Shown: positions 42,796-51,159 of the stretch, one piece after another
Layout of the letters: every line of letters begins with the position of its first letter
How positions within the stretch are numbered: position 1 is the first letter of the stretch
From: CP2-2F sp034436355
Lineage (GTDB): Bacteria > Chloroflexota > Anaerolineae > Aggregatilineales > UBA2796
Length of the DNA: 64,000 bases
Reading direction: 5' to 3'
NCBI GenBank assembly: GCA_034436355.1
Contig: DAOTVQ010000038.1
Location: 139,096-203,095, forward strand
Notes under the pieces: generated by a model
Database searches by the model: none
What the model saw: only the letters and a program-made list of their open reading frames with translations
What the model was told of the DNA's origin: nothing
Program-made: the position numbers and the translations under genes

Positions 42796-43490
42796 GCGCG
42801 GATGTAGACCTACTTAAACGCCGTGCCGCTGAACGTGCCGTTGAGTTGATTGAATCGGGCATGGTGGTTGGGCTGGGCAGTGGCAGCACTGCCAGCCACG
42901 CCCTGCGGCGGCTTGCCGAGTTCATTCAGACGGGCAAACTGCATGATGTACGCGGCGTGCCGACCTCACAGCGCATTGAGCAAGAAGCGCGTGCGCTCGG
43001 CATTCCGCTGATTGAGTTGGATGATATGACCACCATTGACCTGACCATTGACGGCGCCGATGAAGTTGATCCCGATCTGAACCTGATCAAGGGCGGCGGC
43101 GGCGCCCTGCTGCGCGAGAAGATTGTGGCGCAGGCAAGCCACCGTGAGGTGATTGTGATTGATGAGTCCAAACTTTCGCCCAAACTTGGCACGCGCTGGG
43201 CAGTCCCGATTGAGGTCGTGCCGTTCGGCTGGCGCAGTCAGGCGGGCTACCTTGAGTCGCTTGGCGCAAAAGTGACGCTGCGCGAAATGGACGGTGCGCC
43301 CTTCCACACCGATCAAGGGCATCTGATCCTTGACTGCCACTTTGGGCAGATTGATGATCCAACGGCGTTGGCAGGGCGCATCAAGGCGCGGGCAGGCATT
43401 GTGGAGCATGGCTTATTCTTGGCTATGGCAACTGAGGTCATTGTCGCCAGCAGCAGCGGCATTCGGCGCATCACACGCGGCACGAATTAG
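42792..43490 (+). CDS. rpiA: Ribose-5-phosphate isomerase A
   Basis: A 232-residue enzyme interconverting ribose 5-phosphate and ribulose 5-phosphate. Motifs: GLGSGSTASHALRRL phosphate-binding loop (near 29-43), DGADEVDPDLNLIKGGGGALLREKI with catalytic aspartates and the K/E pair, and DESKLSPKLG. Normal length. Its ATG overlaps the tal-pgi stop (ATGA), and zwf follows 78 nt downstream, so the three are one functional unit. A second, unrelated isomerase (rpiB) lies on the opposite strand just past zwf, giving the cell both isomerase types. Confidence 0.96.
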   Translation: MSADVDLLKRRAAERAVELIESGMVVGLGSGSTASHALRRLAEFIQTGKLHDVRGVPTSQRIEQEARALGIPLIELDDMTTIDLTIDGADEVDPDLNLIKGGGGALLREKIVAQASHREVIVIDESKLSPKLGTRWAVPIEVVPFGWRSQAGYLESLGAKVTLREMDGAPFHTDQGHLILDCHFGQIDDPTALAGRIKARAGIVEHGLFLAMATEVIVASSSGIRRITRGTN

Positions 43491-43568
43491 GCAGCATATC
43501 ATCTTTCGCGGTGAGGTGCTGCTCAGGTGTTTTGAGCGCATCTCGCCTAACTTGTTTGAGGAGTCTAT

Positions 43569-45023
43569 ATGTCAGATAGCACTTCGCTTGCCAATACAGT
43601 GGTCATCTTTGGTGCATCGGGCGATCTCACCCAGCGCAAGCTGATTCCTGCCCTCTATAACCTGTGCCGCAAGCAGCGCTTGCCTGCTAACCTGAATGTG
43701 GTGGGTGTTTCGCGCTCGCCGCTTTCCCACGAGGATTTTCGTGCCAAGCTGCGCGATGGTGCGGTGGAGTTCACCAATAGCACCTTTGATCAGGCGGCGT
43801 GGGATGCCTTCTGCGAGCATGTTTTCTATGTGAGTGGTGATGCCACCAAGATGGAAGATGTGGACAAGCTGAACGCCTTCCTGTGTGAGCGTGAAGGCGG
43901 TGATGCCAACCGCCTCTACTACCTTTCAACGGCACCATCGCTCTACGTGCCAATTGTGACCAATCTCGGCGCGCTGAAGCTCTGCACCGAAAGCGGCGGT
44001 TGGCGGCGCGTGGTGGTTGAAAAGCCTTTCGGCTACGACTTGCCTTCGGCACGCACCCTGAACGAGGCAATGCGCGCCGTCTTCGACGAACATCAGATTT
44101 ACCGCATTGATCACTACTTGGGTAAAGAGACTGCCCAAAACATCCTATTCCTGCGCTTTGCCAACACCATCTTCGAGCCGATCTGGAATAGGAACTACGT
44201 TGAATATGTGCAGATCACGGTTGCTGAAAAGGTGGATATTGGGCATCGCGGCGAATACTACGATGGCTCTGGTGTGCTGCGCGATATGTTTCAAAACCAT
44301 CTGTTGCAGCTTTTGGCGCTGATTGCTATGGAGCCGCCCACTTCCTTTGAAGCAGATGCCGTCCGTAACGAGACGGCAAAGGTGCTAAAGGCAGTTCGCC
44401 CTGTGGCGCTTGCAGATACGGTGCGCGCTCAGTATGAAGGCTACCGCGAAACACTCGGCGTTGCGCCCGATTCGCAGACGCCAACCTATGCTGCGCTGCG
44501 CCTGTATGTGGATAATTGGCGTTGGCAAGGCGTGCCGTTCTATTTGCGGTCGGGCAAGGCACTGGCGCGCAAAACCAGCGAGGTGATCGTCCGTTTTCAG
44601 CGTCCGCCGCACTTGATGTTCAATTTGCCGCCAGGGCAGCACTTTGAGCCGAACACGCTCAGCATTTGCATTCAGCCTGATGAAGGCATTCACTTGAAAT
44701 TTGAGGCGAAAGAGCCTGACTCGCTGCAATCGGCGCGCACGGTGAATATGTCTTTCAGCTATAAGCAGACCTTTGGTGAGGACGCCATTCCAGAGGCGTA
44801 TGAGCGCCTGTTGCTGGACGCGCTCAATGGCGACGCCTCGCTGTTCGTCCGCAGCGATGGTATCGAAAGTTCGTGGCAGATCATCGATCCGATCATCAGG
44901 GGCTGGCAAACTGCCGCCGCACCGCCTGTGGTCAGCTACCCACGCGGATCATGGGGCCCTGAGGCAGCCGATCAGCTTTTGGCGCGGGAAGATCACCACT
45001 GGCGGCAATACTGCGGCGGCTAG
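43569..45023 (+). CDS. zwf: Glucose-6-phosphate 1-dehydrogenase
   Basis: A 484-residue enzyme oxidising glucose 6-phosphate with NADP+ to 6-phosphogluconolactone, the entry to the oxidative pentose-phosphate pathway. Motifs: nucleotide loop VIFGASGDLTQRKLIPALY (13-31), EKPFGYD, and the active-site RIDHYLGKE. It follows rpiA by 78 nt and has GAGG before the ATG. The next enzymes, 6-phosphogluconolactonase and 6-phosphogluconate dehydrogenase, are not in the window, so the oxidative branch must be completed elsewhere. The gene ends 6 nt before the convergent rpiB stop. Confidence 0.96.
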   Translation: MSDSTSLANTVVIFGASGDLTQRKLIPALYNLCRKQRLPANLNVVGVSRSPLSHEDFRAKLRDGAVEFTNSTFDQAAWDAFCEHVFYVSGDATKMEDVDKLNAFLCEREGGDANRLYYLSTAPSLYVPIVTNLGALKLCTESGGWRRVVVEKPFGYDLPSARTLNEAMRAVFDEHQIYRIDHYLGKETAQNILFLRFANTIFEPIWNRNYVEYVQITVAEKVDIGHRGEYYDGSGVLRDMFQNHLLQLLALIAMEPPTSFEADAVRNETAKVLKAVRPVALADTVRAQYEGYRETLGVAPDSQTPTYAALRLYVDNWRWQGVPFYLRSGKALARKTSEVIVRFQRPPHLMFNLPPGQHFEPNTLSICIQPDEGIHLKFEAKEPDSLQSARTVNMSFSYKQTFGEDAIPEAYERLLLDALNGDASLFVRSDGIESSWQIIDPIIRGWQTAAAPPVVSYPRGSWGPEAADQLLAREDHHWRQYCGG

Positions 45024-45029
45024 TGCGCT

Positions 45030-45500
45030 CTAGTGTTCGTCTGCGCGCTCTGCCCGATAGCGGCTATCTACGGCGTTCATCTTGGCAACCTTCGGCGCAG
45101 AGCGTCCGCCGGCGAACTCTGCGGCAAGCCACGCCTCAAGGATGCTCTTGGCAAGTTCTGCGCCGATGACTCGTGCGCCCATCGTGATGACCTGAGCATC
45201 GTTGCTCTTGCGCGCACGCTCTGCCGAATAGGTATCATGGCAGAGTGCAGCGCGCACATTCGGCACTTTGTTAGCAGTGATGCACATGCCAATGCCAGTA
45301 CCACAGACTAAAATGGCACGATCTGCCTCACCTTTGGAGACAGCCATTGCCACTTGCTCGGCAATATCGGGATAATCCACAGGATCGGTGCTGTGAACGC
45401 CGAAATCCTGCACTTCGATCTCAGGTTTGCCGCGCAAGAATTCGCGCACCACGTCTAGCAGGGGCAGCCCTGCCTCATCACAGCCGATGGCAATTTTCAT
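45030..45500 (-). CDS. rpiB: Ribose-5-phosphate isomerase B / RpiB-LacAB family sugar isomerase
   Basis: A 156-residue isomerase of the RpiB/LacA/LacB fold. The ATG at 45500 follows GAGGAG; an in-frame ATG at 45536 is less likely. Motifs: MKIAIGCDEAG, DFGVHSTDPVDYPDIAEQVA, and the active-site CGTGIGMCITANKVPNVRAALCHD with catalytic Cys near 65. It is longer than E. coli RpiB by a C-terminal tail (NAVDSRYRAERADEH). Some relatives act on allose or galactose phosphates, so the substrate is not certain. It is 28 nt downstream of the YbdK-type ligase on the same strand. Confidence 0.92.
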   Translation of the reverse strand: MKIAIGCDEAGLPLLDVVREFLRGKPEIEVQDFGVHSTDPVDYPDIAEQVAMAVSKGEADRAILVCGTGIGMCITANKVPNVRAALCHDTYSAERARKSNDAQVITMGARVIGAELAKSILEAWLAAEFAGGRSAPKVAKMNAVDSRYRAERADEH

Positions 45501-45528
45501 AGTCGGAATCTCCTCGCATGTAATGTTT

Positions 45529-46680
45529 CTAACCACCCACTGTCTCGCTGATCAGGCGATCCATCACCAAGCGGAATGCCTCTTCGCTGGTGCAGCCATC
45601 ATCCAACGCCTGATAGTAGGTTGCTAGTTGACGGTCGGCACTGGTGCCGTTCTGCAAAATGTGCCGCACATACTCCACTTCGCGGCGTGTGCCGAGTCCA
45701 TCTAGCACGTCATCCACAAAGCCGAGCGTCTCTTCCCACAGTTGGGCAATCGGCACCGGCTTGCCAAGCCCAAAGTCAATCAGTTCGCCCTCAATGCCAT
45801 AGCGCTGTGCGCGCCACTTGTTCTCGCGCAGCAGTTCGGTGCGGTAGAGCCGCCACGACTGATTCTGAGCGCGCAGTCTGAGCAGCTTGACCACCAATGC
45901 CTGAATCGCCGCCGTAATGCAGACCGCTTCATCTATCGTGCTGCATACGTCTGGCACGCGCACTTCAAGCGTCCCCACCCGCGGATTAGGACGCACATCC
46001 CACCAGATGCGAGATGGGTCTTTGCCGCCACCTTTGCTCAGCGAGCCAGCACTGGCAAAGACATCTACCATGCGGTCGTATTCTTCATAGCTGCTAAAGA
46101 CGGGTGGAATGCCTGTGCGCGGCAAGTTCTCAAAGACCACACAACGATAGCTCTTTAAGCCGGTGTTGCGCCCGTGCCAAAAAGGCGAACTGGTGGAAAG
46201 CGCCAAAATTTGCGGCAGAAAATAGCGGAGTTGATTCATCACGTCAATGAGCAGGGCGCGTGCCTCGTCCGTCTCGCCAAAGCCGAGATGAATGTGCATC
46301 CCAAAGATGACCAAACGGCGCGCCACATACTGCATATCGGTCGCCAATTCGCTGTAGCGTTCGCCCTCGCTGATCTCTTGCTCATGCACTTCGGAGAATG
46401 GGTGCGTGGCGGCTGCCACAATGCGCTTGCCGAATGCCTCTGCCGCCGCGTTCACACCGCGCCGCAGCAGGATGAGCTGTTCGCGCACTTCGCCCACGTT
46501 ATGGCAAATGCCGGTGGCAATCTCGATTTGGGACTGCATAAATTCCGCCTTCACCTGATCGCCGAGCGTTTGGCGGCTGCGCGCCAGCACATCGCGCACG
46601 GCAGGCGAAAGCGCCCGCGTTTGCGCGTCTACGATCATATATTCTTCTTCGACGCCAAGCGTAAGCGGTGGACGAAACAT
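45529..46680 (-). CDS. YbdK-type carboxylate-amine ligase (glutamate-cysteine ligase family 2)
   Basis: A 383-residue ATP-dependent ligase. It begins LTLGVEEEYMIVDAQTRALSP, where GVEEE is the family hallmark; other motifs are FMQSQIEIATGICHNVGEVREQ, ATHPFS, and GMHIHLGFGETDEA. YbdK enzymes have weak gamma-glutamylcysteine synthetase activity, and relatives such as EgtA act in ergothioneine synthesis, but no egt genes are near. The true product here is unknown. It probably forms a two-gene unit with rpiB (28-nt gap). Length is typical. Confidence 0.9.
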   Translation of the reverse strand: MFRPPLTLGVEEEYMIVDAQTRALSPAVRDVLARSRQTLGDQVKAEFMQSQIEIATGICHNVGEVREQLILLRRGVNAAAEAFGKRIVAAATHPFSEVHEQEISEGERYSELATDMQYVARRLVIFGMHIHLGFGETDEARALLIDVMNQLRYFLPQILALSTSSPFWHGRNTGLKSYRCVVFENLPRTGIPPVFSSYEEYDRMVDVFASAGSLSKGGGKDPSRIWWDVRPNPRVGTLEVRVPDVCSTIDEAVCITAAIQALVVKLLRLRAQNQSWRLYRTELLRENKWRAQRYGIEGELIDFGLGKPVPIAQLWEETLGFVDDVLDGLGTRREVEYVRHILQNGTSADRQLATYYQALDDGCTSEEAFRLVMDRLISETVGG

Positions 46681-46918
46681 AGCACGGCTGCTCCCGAAAA
46701 CTGCGTAAAAGCGCTAGTCAGATTGTAGCGCGTTTGCGGAAAATTCCCTAGCACAGCACATCCCGCAAACACTGCCACCATTACGCGGGTTAGTCAGTTT
46801 TCACAAACACCGCGTTTTTGTGTGGCGTATAAAAAGTTTGGAATGGCATACCACGCTAACTAATTATAAACTTTGTAAGGTGTAAGACAGTACAAATATA
46901 GTGGTTGGAGGTTAGGAA

Positions 46919-47098
46919 ATGGCGAATCTGATTCGGCTGGTGCCAGATGAACTCAAGGCGGCAATGCAGCTCTTCACCCAGCGTGCGGAACAACTGAATG
47001 GGCTGCATCGGCAAATGGAATCACACCTTGATCGCCTACGCAGCGGCGGTTGGACGGGCAAGGGTGCAGAGAGCTTCTACGCAGAGATGCAAAATTGA
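46919..47098 (+). CDS. WXG100-type N-terminal fragment, ending at an in-frame TGA
   Basis: The ATG at 46919 follows a good GGAGG (46907-46911). The 59-residue product begins MANLIRLVPDELKAAMQLF and contains RSGGWTGKGAESFYAEM, the W-x-G turn of WXG100 (ESX/type VII secretion) helical hairpins, then stops at TGA (47096-47098). The same frame continues without another stop to 48652, and the sequence after the TGA (VSPALLRLIKALHDSTQST) is what the second WXG100 helix should look like. So this fragment and the following frame are best read as one gene of 578 codons split by a nonsense codon, a sequencing error or recoding. A 59-residue fragment alone would be half a WXG100 hairpin. Confidence 0.72.
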   Translation: MANLIRLVPDELKAAMQLFTQRAEQLNGLHRQMESHLDRLRSGGWTGKGAESFYAEMQN

Positions 47099-47110
47099 GT
47101 ATCGCCTGCC

Positions 47111-48652
47111 TTGCTGCGGCTGATCAAAGCGCTGCATGATAGCACGCAATCCACCCAAAACCTGATCAACGTGCTTCAGCAGGCGGAAGAAGAGGCGGCG
47201 CTGTTGTTCTTTGGCGAAGGCACGGTTGAAGAAGCAGGCAGTGGTATAGGTGTCGCCTACATTAAAAATGGCGGCGAAATGCCCGTTCGCTATAGAGTTG
47301 CCAGCACAGGTGGTGGCAACCGCGAAGAACTGGACACGCTGACGGGCGATCAGGCACGCGCCCTGACGCGAGAGTTCAATGATCGTGTTGGTCGGTTTAG
47401 CGCTCACATAGATGGTATAGCCATTATTGCGGCGCGCTTTGCCGCAGTTGGTTATAGCTTTGAAGAAATAGCGAAATCAATTTTCTCGCTTGAGAGTGCA
47501 GCTAATTTCCTAACTTCGCTAGGGCTTTCTGGCGTAGTAGATCATATTGGACAGGCAATCCAAGCGTGGTTTGCTGCTGATTTAGTTGGAGATATTGCAG
47601 GCAACACATTTGAAGCACCCGATTTGGGCGACGGTGCTAATCTTGCCGTCTCTCTTGGACTTGCGAATGCTAAGGGTGTGCCTCAGATTGCGCTTGCGTG
47701 GCTTGCAGCTCATCTGACAGGAGAAGCAGTTGGAGCGTTAACAGGTAGACCGGATAATATTTCTGCTCGTGCATCCGCCCGTGGTCAAGAATTTGGTTAT
47801 ATGTTTGCTATCGCTGCTACTGGTGCGGATGCCATTCTAACACACGCTAATTTTGCTGAGATCAGCGGCGCTATTAACGGCGCATTAGCTGGCAATCCCA
47901 ATGCTGCTATTAGTGGCGAGATTTACACCAATGAGCGCGGCGAAACCTATGCGCGTATCACCGCTGATGGGCAAGAAATCTATAACCGTCGTGTAACAGC
48001 CGAAGCAGCGCGTGCCATTGACGAGACCTTTGATCGCTTCGGACCGAATTACACCTCACAGGAGTCATTCGAGCAAGGGGCTCGACAACAAATGACGGAG
48101 CGTTGGTCAGCTGTTGTTTATGGTAATCAGGAATGGTCGCAAGGTGCCATTACCGACACACTCACACGGGCTATGAATGATCCAGCCATGCAAGGCATTG
48201 TAGATCGCCTCAATCAGGGTGAAGCAATCACACCTGAGGAGGTAACAGCAGTTATGAATGGTCATGCCGTGGGCTTTAGCTCGCAAGCCTCCCTTGAACA
48301 GGCTGTGCTTAATTACATGGTACAGCATTATCCAAACGGCGTGAATATTCCTGAGACAATAGATCAGGTTATGGGAAGTTCTACGATGGGTGTCTTTCAG
48401 GATCGGATCAGTCAGGGCGATTCAGTGCCACCTGTTGAGTTGTTAGAATTGCTAGTGAACCATCCAGTAAGGACAGCTAATTTCGATAACAGCGCACCCA
48501 CCCAAACGCAGTTCACCGACACATCACAGGTTACACCCGGCGCACCCACCCAAACGCAGTCCACCGTCACACCAGAGGTTACACCCGGCGCGCCACCCAC
48601 CCAAACACAGCTACCGCAACCTACACTAGCACCCACCCCACCTGCACCCTAA
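47111..48652 (+). CDS. Long WXG100-fused protein, part after the in-frame TGA
   Basis: A 513-residue frame, in phase with the WXG100 fragment upstream (192 nt apart). The possible TTG start at 47111 has no ribosome binding site, and no better start appears before residue about 59, so independent translation is doubtful. Residues 1-35 look like the second WXG100 helix (LINVLQQAEEEAALLFF). Residues 105-230 are glycine/alanine-rich and moderately hydrophobic (LTSLGLSGVVDHIGQAIQAWF, VSLGLANAKGVPQIALAWLAAHL), a possible membrane-active part. Residues about 260-450 are hydrophilic with no family I recognise. The tail carries 48-bp tandem repeats encoding TQTQ...VTPGAP. Architecture resembles LXG/WXG100 polymorphic toxins, but no known toxin motif is seen. 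Base composition is AT-richer than neighbours. Confidence 0.65.
   Translation: MLRLIKALHDSTQSTQNLINVLQQAEEEAALLFFGEGTVEEAGSGIGVAYIKNGGEMPVRYRVASTGGGNREELDTLTGDQARALTREFNDRVGRFSAHIDGIAIIAARFAAVGYSFEEIAKSIFSLESAANFLTSLGLSGVVDHIGQAIQAWFAADLVGDIAGNTFEAPDLGDGANLAVSLGLANAKGVPQIALAWLAAHLTGEAVGALTGRPDNISARASARGQEFGYMFAIAATGADAILTHANFAEISGAINGALAGNPNAAISGEIYTNERGETYARITADGQEIYNRRVTAEAARAIDETFDRFGPNYTSQESFEQGARQQMTERWSAVVYGNQEWSQGAITDTLTRAMNDPAMQGIVDRLNQGEAITPEEVTAVMNGHAVGFSSQASLEQAVLNYMVQHYPNGVNIPETIDQVMGSSTMGVFQDRISQGDSVPPVELLELLVNHPVRTANFDNSAPTQTQFTDTSQVTPGAPTQTQSTVTPEVTPGAPPTQTQLPQPTLAPTPPAP
48493..48620 (+). repeat. 48-bp tandem repeat encoding Thr/Pro/Gln tail
   Basis: Units begin CGCACCCACCCAAACGCAG at 48493 and 48541, with a third partial unit at 48589 carrying a 3-nt insertion. 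They encode P-TQTQ-x-T-x-VTPGA repeats near the C-terminus of the WXG100-fused protein. Confidence 0.85.
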
Positions 48653-48670
48653 GGTGGCTGAGAGGACTCG

Positions 48671-49138
48671 ATGCTAGAAAAACTTGCCGCAAAACTTACA
48701 ACTCAGGGCGCGCTAACAGGTGCCTTTATTAGCGGCGCACTGCTATTCATCAGAGCTGATCAGGTTTTGCCGCAAACACCCAACCCGCCCGATCTCTCGG
48801 CGCGGGTTGGGCTGGCACTGCTGGCAGCACTGGTCGGCAGCCTGATCGGTGCGGGTTGGGGCAGGCTGCTTGCCCAACAACTTCGGCAACTGCTGAGCCG
48901 ATTATCGCCACTGCCTGCCTACCCTGAACTGCATAAGCGCGTTGCGCGCAGGCTATTTCTGACCTTGCTCGGCGCGATGTTCCTTGGGATGGTGATCATT
49001 TACGTGCTTTTGCCGCAGCGCAGCACCGAAGTAGTTGGGCAAACATATCTGCTCACGACCTTGCTGATCGCCTTTCATACCGAGCGCCTGTTCAAGGCAT
49101 GGTATCAGGAACAGGCAGGCGATAACACAACCACCTAG
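48671..49138 (+). CDS. Small polytopic membrane protein, possible immunity partner
   Basis: A 155-residue protein with three to four hydrophobic segments: ALTGAFISGALLFI (about 14-27), VGLALLAALVGSLIGAGWG (46-64), LTLLGAMFLGMVIIYVLL (about 97-114) and TYLLTTLLIAF (124-134). I recognise no family. It starts 18 nt after the WXG100-fused protein, in the same direction, so co-transcription is likely. Polymorphic-toxin genes are often followed directly by a small membrane immunity gene, which is the reason for the tentative label; nothing in the sequence proves it. It ends 37 nt before the convergent LysR gene. Confidence 0.7.
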   Translation: MLEKLAAKLTTQGALTGAFISGALLFIRADQVLPQTPNPPDLSARVGLALLAALVGSLIGAGWGRLLAQQLRQLLSRLSPLPAYPELHKRVARRLFLTLLGAMFLGMVIIYVLLPQRSTEVVGQTYLLTTLLIAFHTERLFKAWYQEQAGDNTTT

Positions 49139-49175
49139 CCGCATCTGAGCGCAGTGCAACGCTGCGCTCACACCG

Positions 49176-50099
49176 TTATGCCGCGCCGATGACTGTGTCC
49201 AGTACGTCATAGTCAGCGCGCAGTTCTTCCAGAAAGGCACGGGCAATGGGCGTAAAGTGCGCCGATTGATCCCAGATCAATTTCAGGGTGCGCCGCAGCG
49301 GATTACCTTCAATTGGTAGGGCGCGCAGCGTACCCTGTGCAATCTCATTCTGCACCACATAGCACGGCAGCACGGCAAGGCAGACGCCCGCTGCCACGGC
49401 GCGCTTGGTAGACTCGATGTTATCGAATTCAGCGCTAATGGTTGGCTCAATGCCGTGTTCGCGCAGCGTTTTTTCCAGCCAAATGCGCGATTGGCTGTTC
49501 GGTGGGCGGACGATCAACGGCTGGTGATGAAGCGCTTCTAGCGAAACTTCCACCGCGTTCCACCACGCATGTTTAGCGCCGATGACGACCATCTGTGGCA
49601 CTTCTTGCAGCAAGCATACGCCCAGCCGCGGGTGTTGATGATTTTCTAGCTCGCCCTCAATAAAGCCCAAATCAATGCGTTGAGCCAACACATCCGCCAC
49701 GATCTGCGCCGTAATACCTGTCTGCAACGCCACTGAAAGCTGTGTATAACGTCCGCGAAAACGCCCAATCCATTCTGGGGCAAGGTAGATGCCAATGCCC
49801 GGCGTCGCGCCAAGTGTCAGCCGCCCTTCGGGCAGCGCCTCAAGGTTGGTCAGCGCATTCTCTGCCTCAGAAACAATATCAAAAATGCGTTTGGCATAGC
49901 TTTCCAACAGTTCGCCGTGTGGGGTGAGTGTGACGCCGCGCCAGCCGCGCTGAAAGAGCTGCCTGCCCAGCGACGTTTCAAGGTCTTTGATATGCTGGCT
50001 GATGGCAGACTGCGTGATGTAGAGCCGTTCGGCAGCAGCGCGGAAACTACCTTCTTGCACCACCGTCATAAAAATGCGGAGTTTATACAGATCAAGCAT
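49176..50099 (-). CDS. LysR-family transcriptional regulator
   Basis: A 307-residue LTTR. I use the ATG at 50099, with AAAGG eight bases upstream, rather than an ATG at 50135 that adds 12 residues. The HTH is LYKLRIFMTVVQEGSFRAAAERLYITQSAISQHIKDLE (its core AAERLYITQSAISQHI), followed by the long linker helix and a periplasmic-binding-protein-like effector domain from about 90. Effector unknown. It diverges from the TipA-like MerR gene, with a 250-bp gap between, but its target is not certain; no T-N11-A box is clear enough to call. Confidence 0.93.
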   Translation of the reverse strand: MLDLYKLRIFMTVVQEGSFRAAAERLYITQSAISQHIKDLETSLGRQLFQRGWRGVTLTPHGELLESYAKRIFDIVSEAENALTNLEALPEGRLTLGATPGIGIYLAPEWIGRFRGRYTQLSVALQTGITAQIVADVLAQRIDLGFIEGELENHQHPRLGVCLLQEVPQMVVIGAKHAWWNAVEVSLEALHHQPLIVRPPNSQSRIWLEKTLREHGIEPTISAEFDNIESTKRAVAAGVCLAVLPCYVVQNEIAQGTLRALPIEGNPLRRTLKLIWDQSAHFTPIARAFLEELRADYDVLDTVIGAA

Positions 50100-50291
50100 T
50101 GTGTGTGCCTTTAAGGCAAACCGACAGGACGGCACATAGTCTGTTCTGCCTTTGCCAACACCTATTAATATTGCCTAAATTATGCGCCCGAAATGGTGAT
50201 CTGGCAATAGCTGCCCTGCGGCAAGGCGCATCGCTAAGACGCTCAACTTTATGCCAACAGCCATATAGGTGACTCTTTTCCAAGATAGGGC

Positions 50292-50322
50292 TTGACTCTC
50301 ACGTAACGTGATAGTTTAAGAT
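50292..50322 (+). promoter_or_regulatory. MerR-type promoter/operator with 19-bp spacer
   Basis: TTGACT (50292-50297), a 19-bp spacer and TAAGAT (50317-50322). The spacer contains the dyad ACTCTCACG (50295-50303) and CGTGATAGT (50307-50315), 8 of 9 paired, centred between the boxes. Long spacer plus centred dyad is the standard architecture of MerR-family autoregulated promoters. Confidence 0.8.
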
Positions 50323-50349
50323 GCAGGGCGTGTGAGGAGGCAACCGCAG

Positions 50350-51159
50350 ATGTACACGGTCAAACAAGTCGCAGTGCTGGCAGGCGTCAGCGTGCGGACG
50401 CTGCACTACTACGATGAGATCGGCTTGCTTAGCCCATCTCACGTCGCGGCGAATGGCTACCGTCGCTACGATGAGGCGGCACTGCTGCGCTTGCAGCAAA
50501 TCTTGTTTTACCGTGAGATCGGCTTGCCCTTAGAACAGATCAAGGCACTTTTGGATAGCCCAACCTTTGATCTGGCGGCAGCTTTGCAGCAGCACCGCGC
50601 CGCACTTCAGGGCAAGATCGCACATCTGCAAAGCCTGATTCATACAGTGGATAGCACGCTTAGTCACCTTTCAGGAGAGCAGCCCATGCCACCTAAACGC
50701 CTTTTCGAGGCATTCACGCCCGAAAAAGAGCAGGAATACACGCGCCTTGCCCGTTTGCAGTACGATCCAACTATCGTTGGCGAGTCCGTCAAGCGTTGGA
50801 ATAACTACAACGCAGCGCAAAAAGAAGCAGTGCGCGCCGAAGGCAATCAAATCTACGCCGCGCTGACCGAAGCGCTCAGCCGTGGGCAAGACCCACACAG
50901 CGATACGGTGCAGGCAATTCTCGTGCGTTGGCACAACCACATCCGCTACTTTTACGAGCCAACGCTCGAAATTCTGCGCGGATTGGCGGAGACCTACCTT
51001 GAGGATCCTGCCTTTCGCACCAATTTTGAGGCGCTGCACCCTGATCTGCCTGCCTTCTTACATCAGGCGATTGATCGGTATGTAGATGAACTGGAAACGG
51101 CGGAGCTGCGCCGCCTGCTCGCCGAAGACGACAGCGCCGCTGCCCATCAGGATGTTTGA
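50350..51159 (+). CDS. MerR-family regulator with TipAS-like drug-binding domain
   Basis: A 269-residue regulator. I use the ATG at 50350, which follows GAGGAGG; an ATG at 50332 lies upstream of that site. The MerR HTH is YTVKQVAVLAGVSVRTLHYYDEIGLLSP with the wing YRRYDEAALLRLQQILFYREIG, followed by a coiled coil to about 110. The C-terminal TipAS-type domain (about 120-255) includes RWNNYNAAQKEAVRAEG and DPHSDTVQAILVRWHNHIRYFYEPTLE. TipA-like proteins bind thiopeptides or other compounds and activate their own gene. The promoter fits autoregulation. No efflux gene follows. Its end overlaps the convergent hypB by 13 nt. Confidence 0.92.
   Translation: MYTVKQVAVLAGVSVRTLHYYDEIGLLSPSHVAANGYRRYDEAALLRLQQILFYREIGLPLEQIKALLDSPTFDLAAALQQHRAALQGKIAHLQSLIHTVDSTLSHLSGEQPMPPKRLFEAFTPEKEQEYTRLARLQYDPTIVGESVKRWNNYNAAQKEAVRAEGNQIYAALTEALSRGQDPHSDTVQAILVRWHNHIRYFYEPTLEILRGLAETYLEDPAFRTNFEALHPDLPAFLHQAIDRYVDELETAELRRLLAEDDSAAAHQDV

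Noticed and set aside
46873..46902. Possible promoter TTGTAA-18-TATAGT before the WXG100 gene
   Set aside because: The predicted start would fall within the GGAGG ribosome site, leaving too little leader.
46919..47098. Selenocysteine at the in-frame TGA
   Set aside because: No convincing SECIS-like hairpin lies directly after the TGA, and WXG100 proteins have no redox role.
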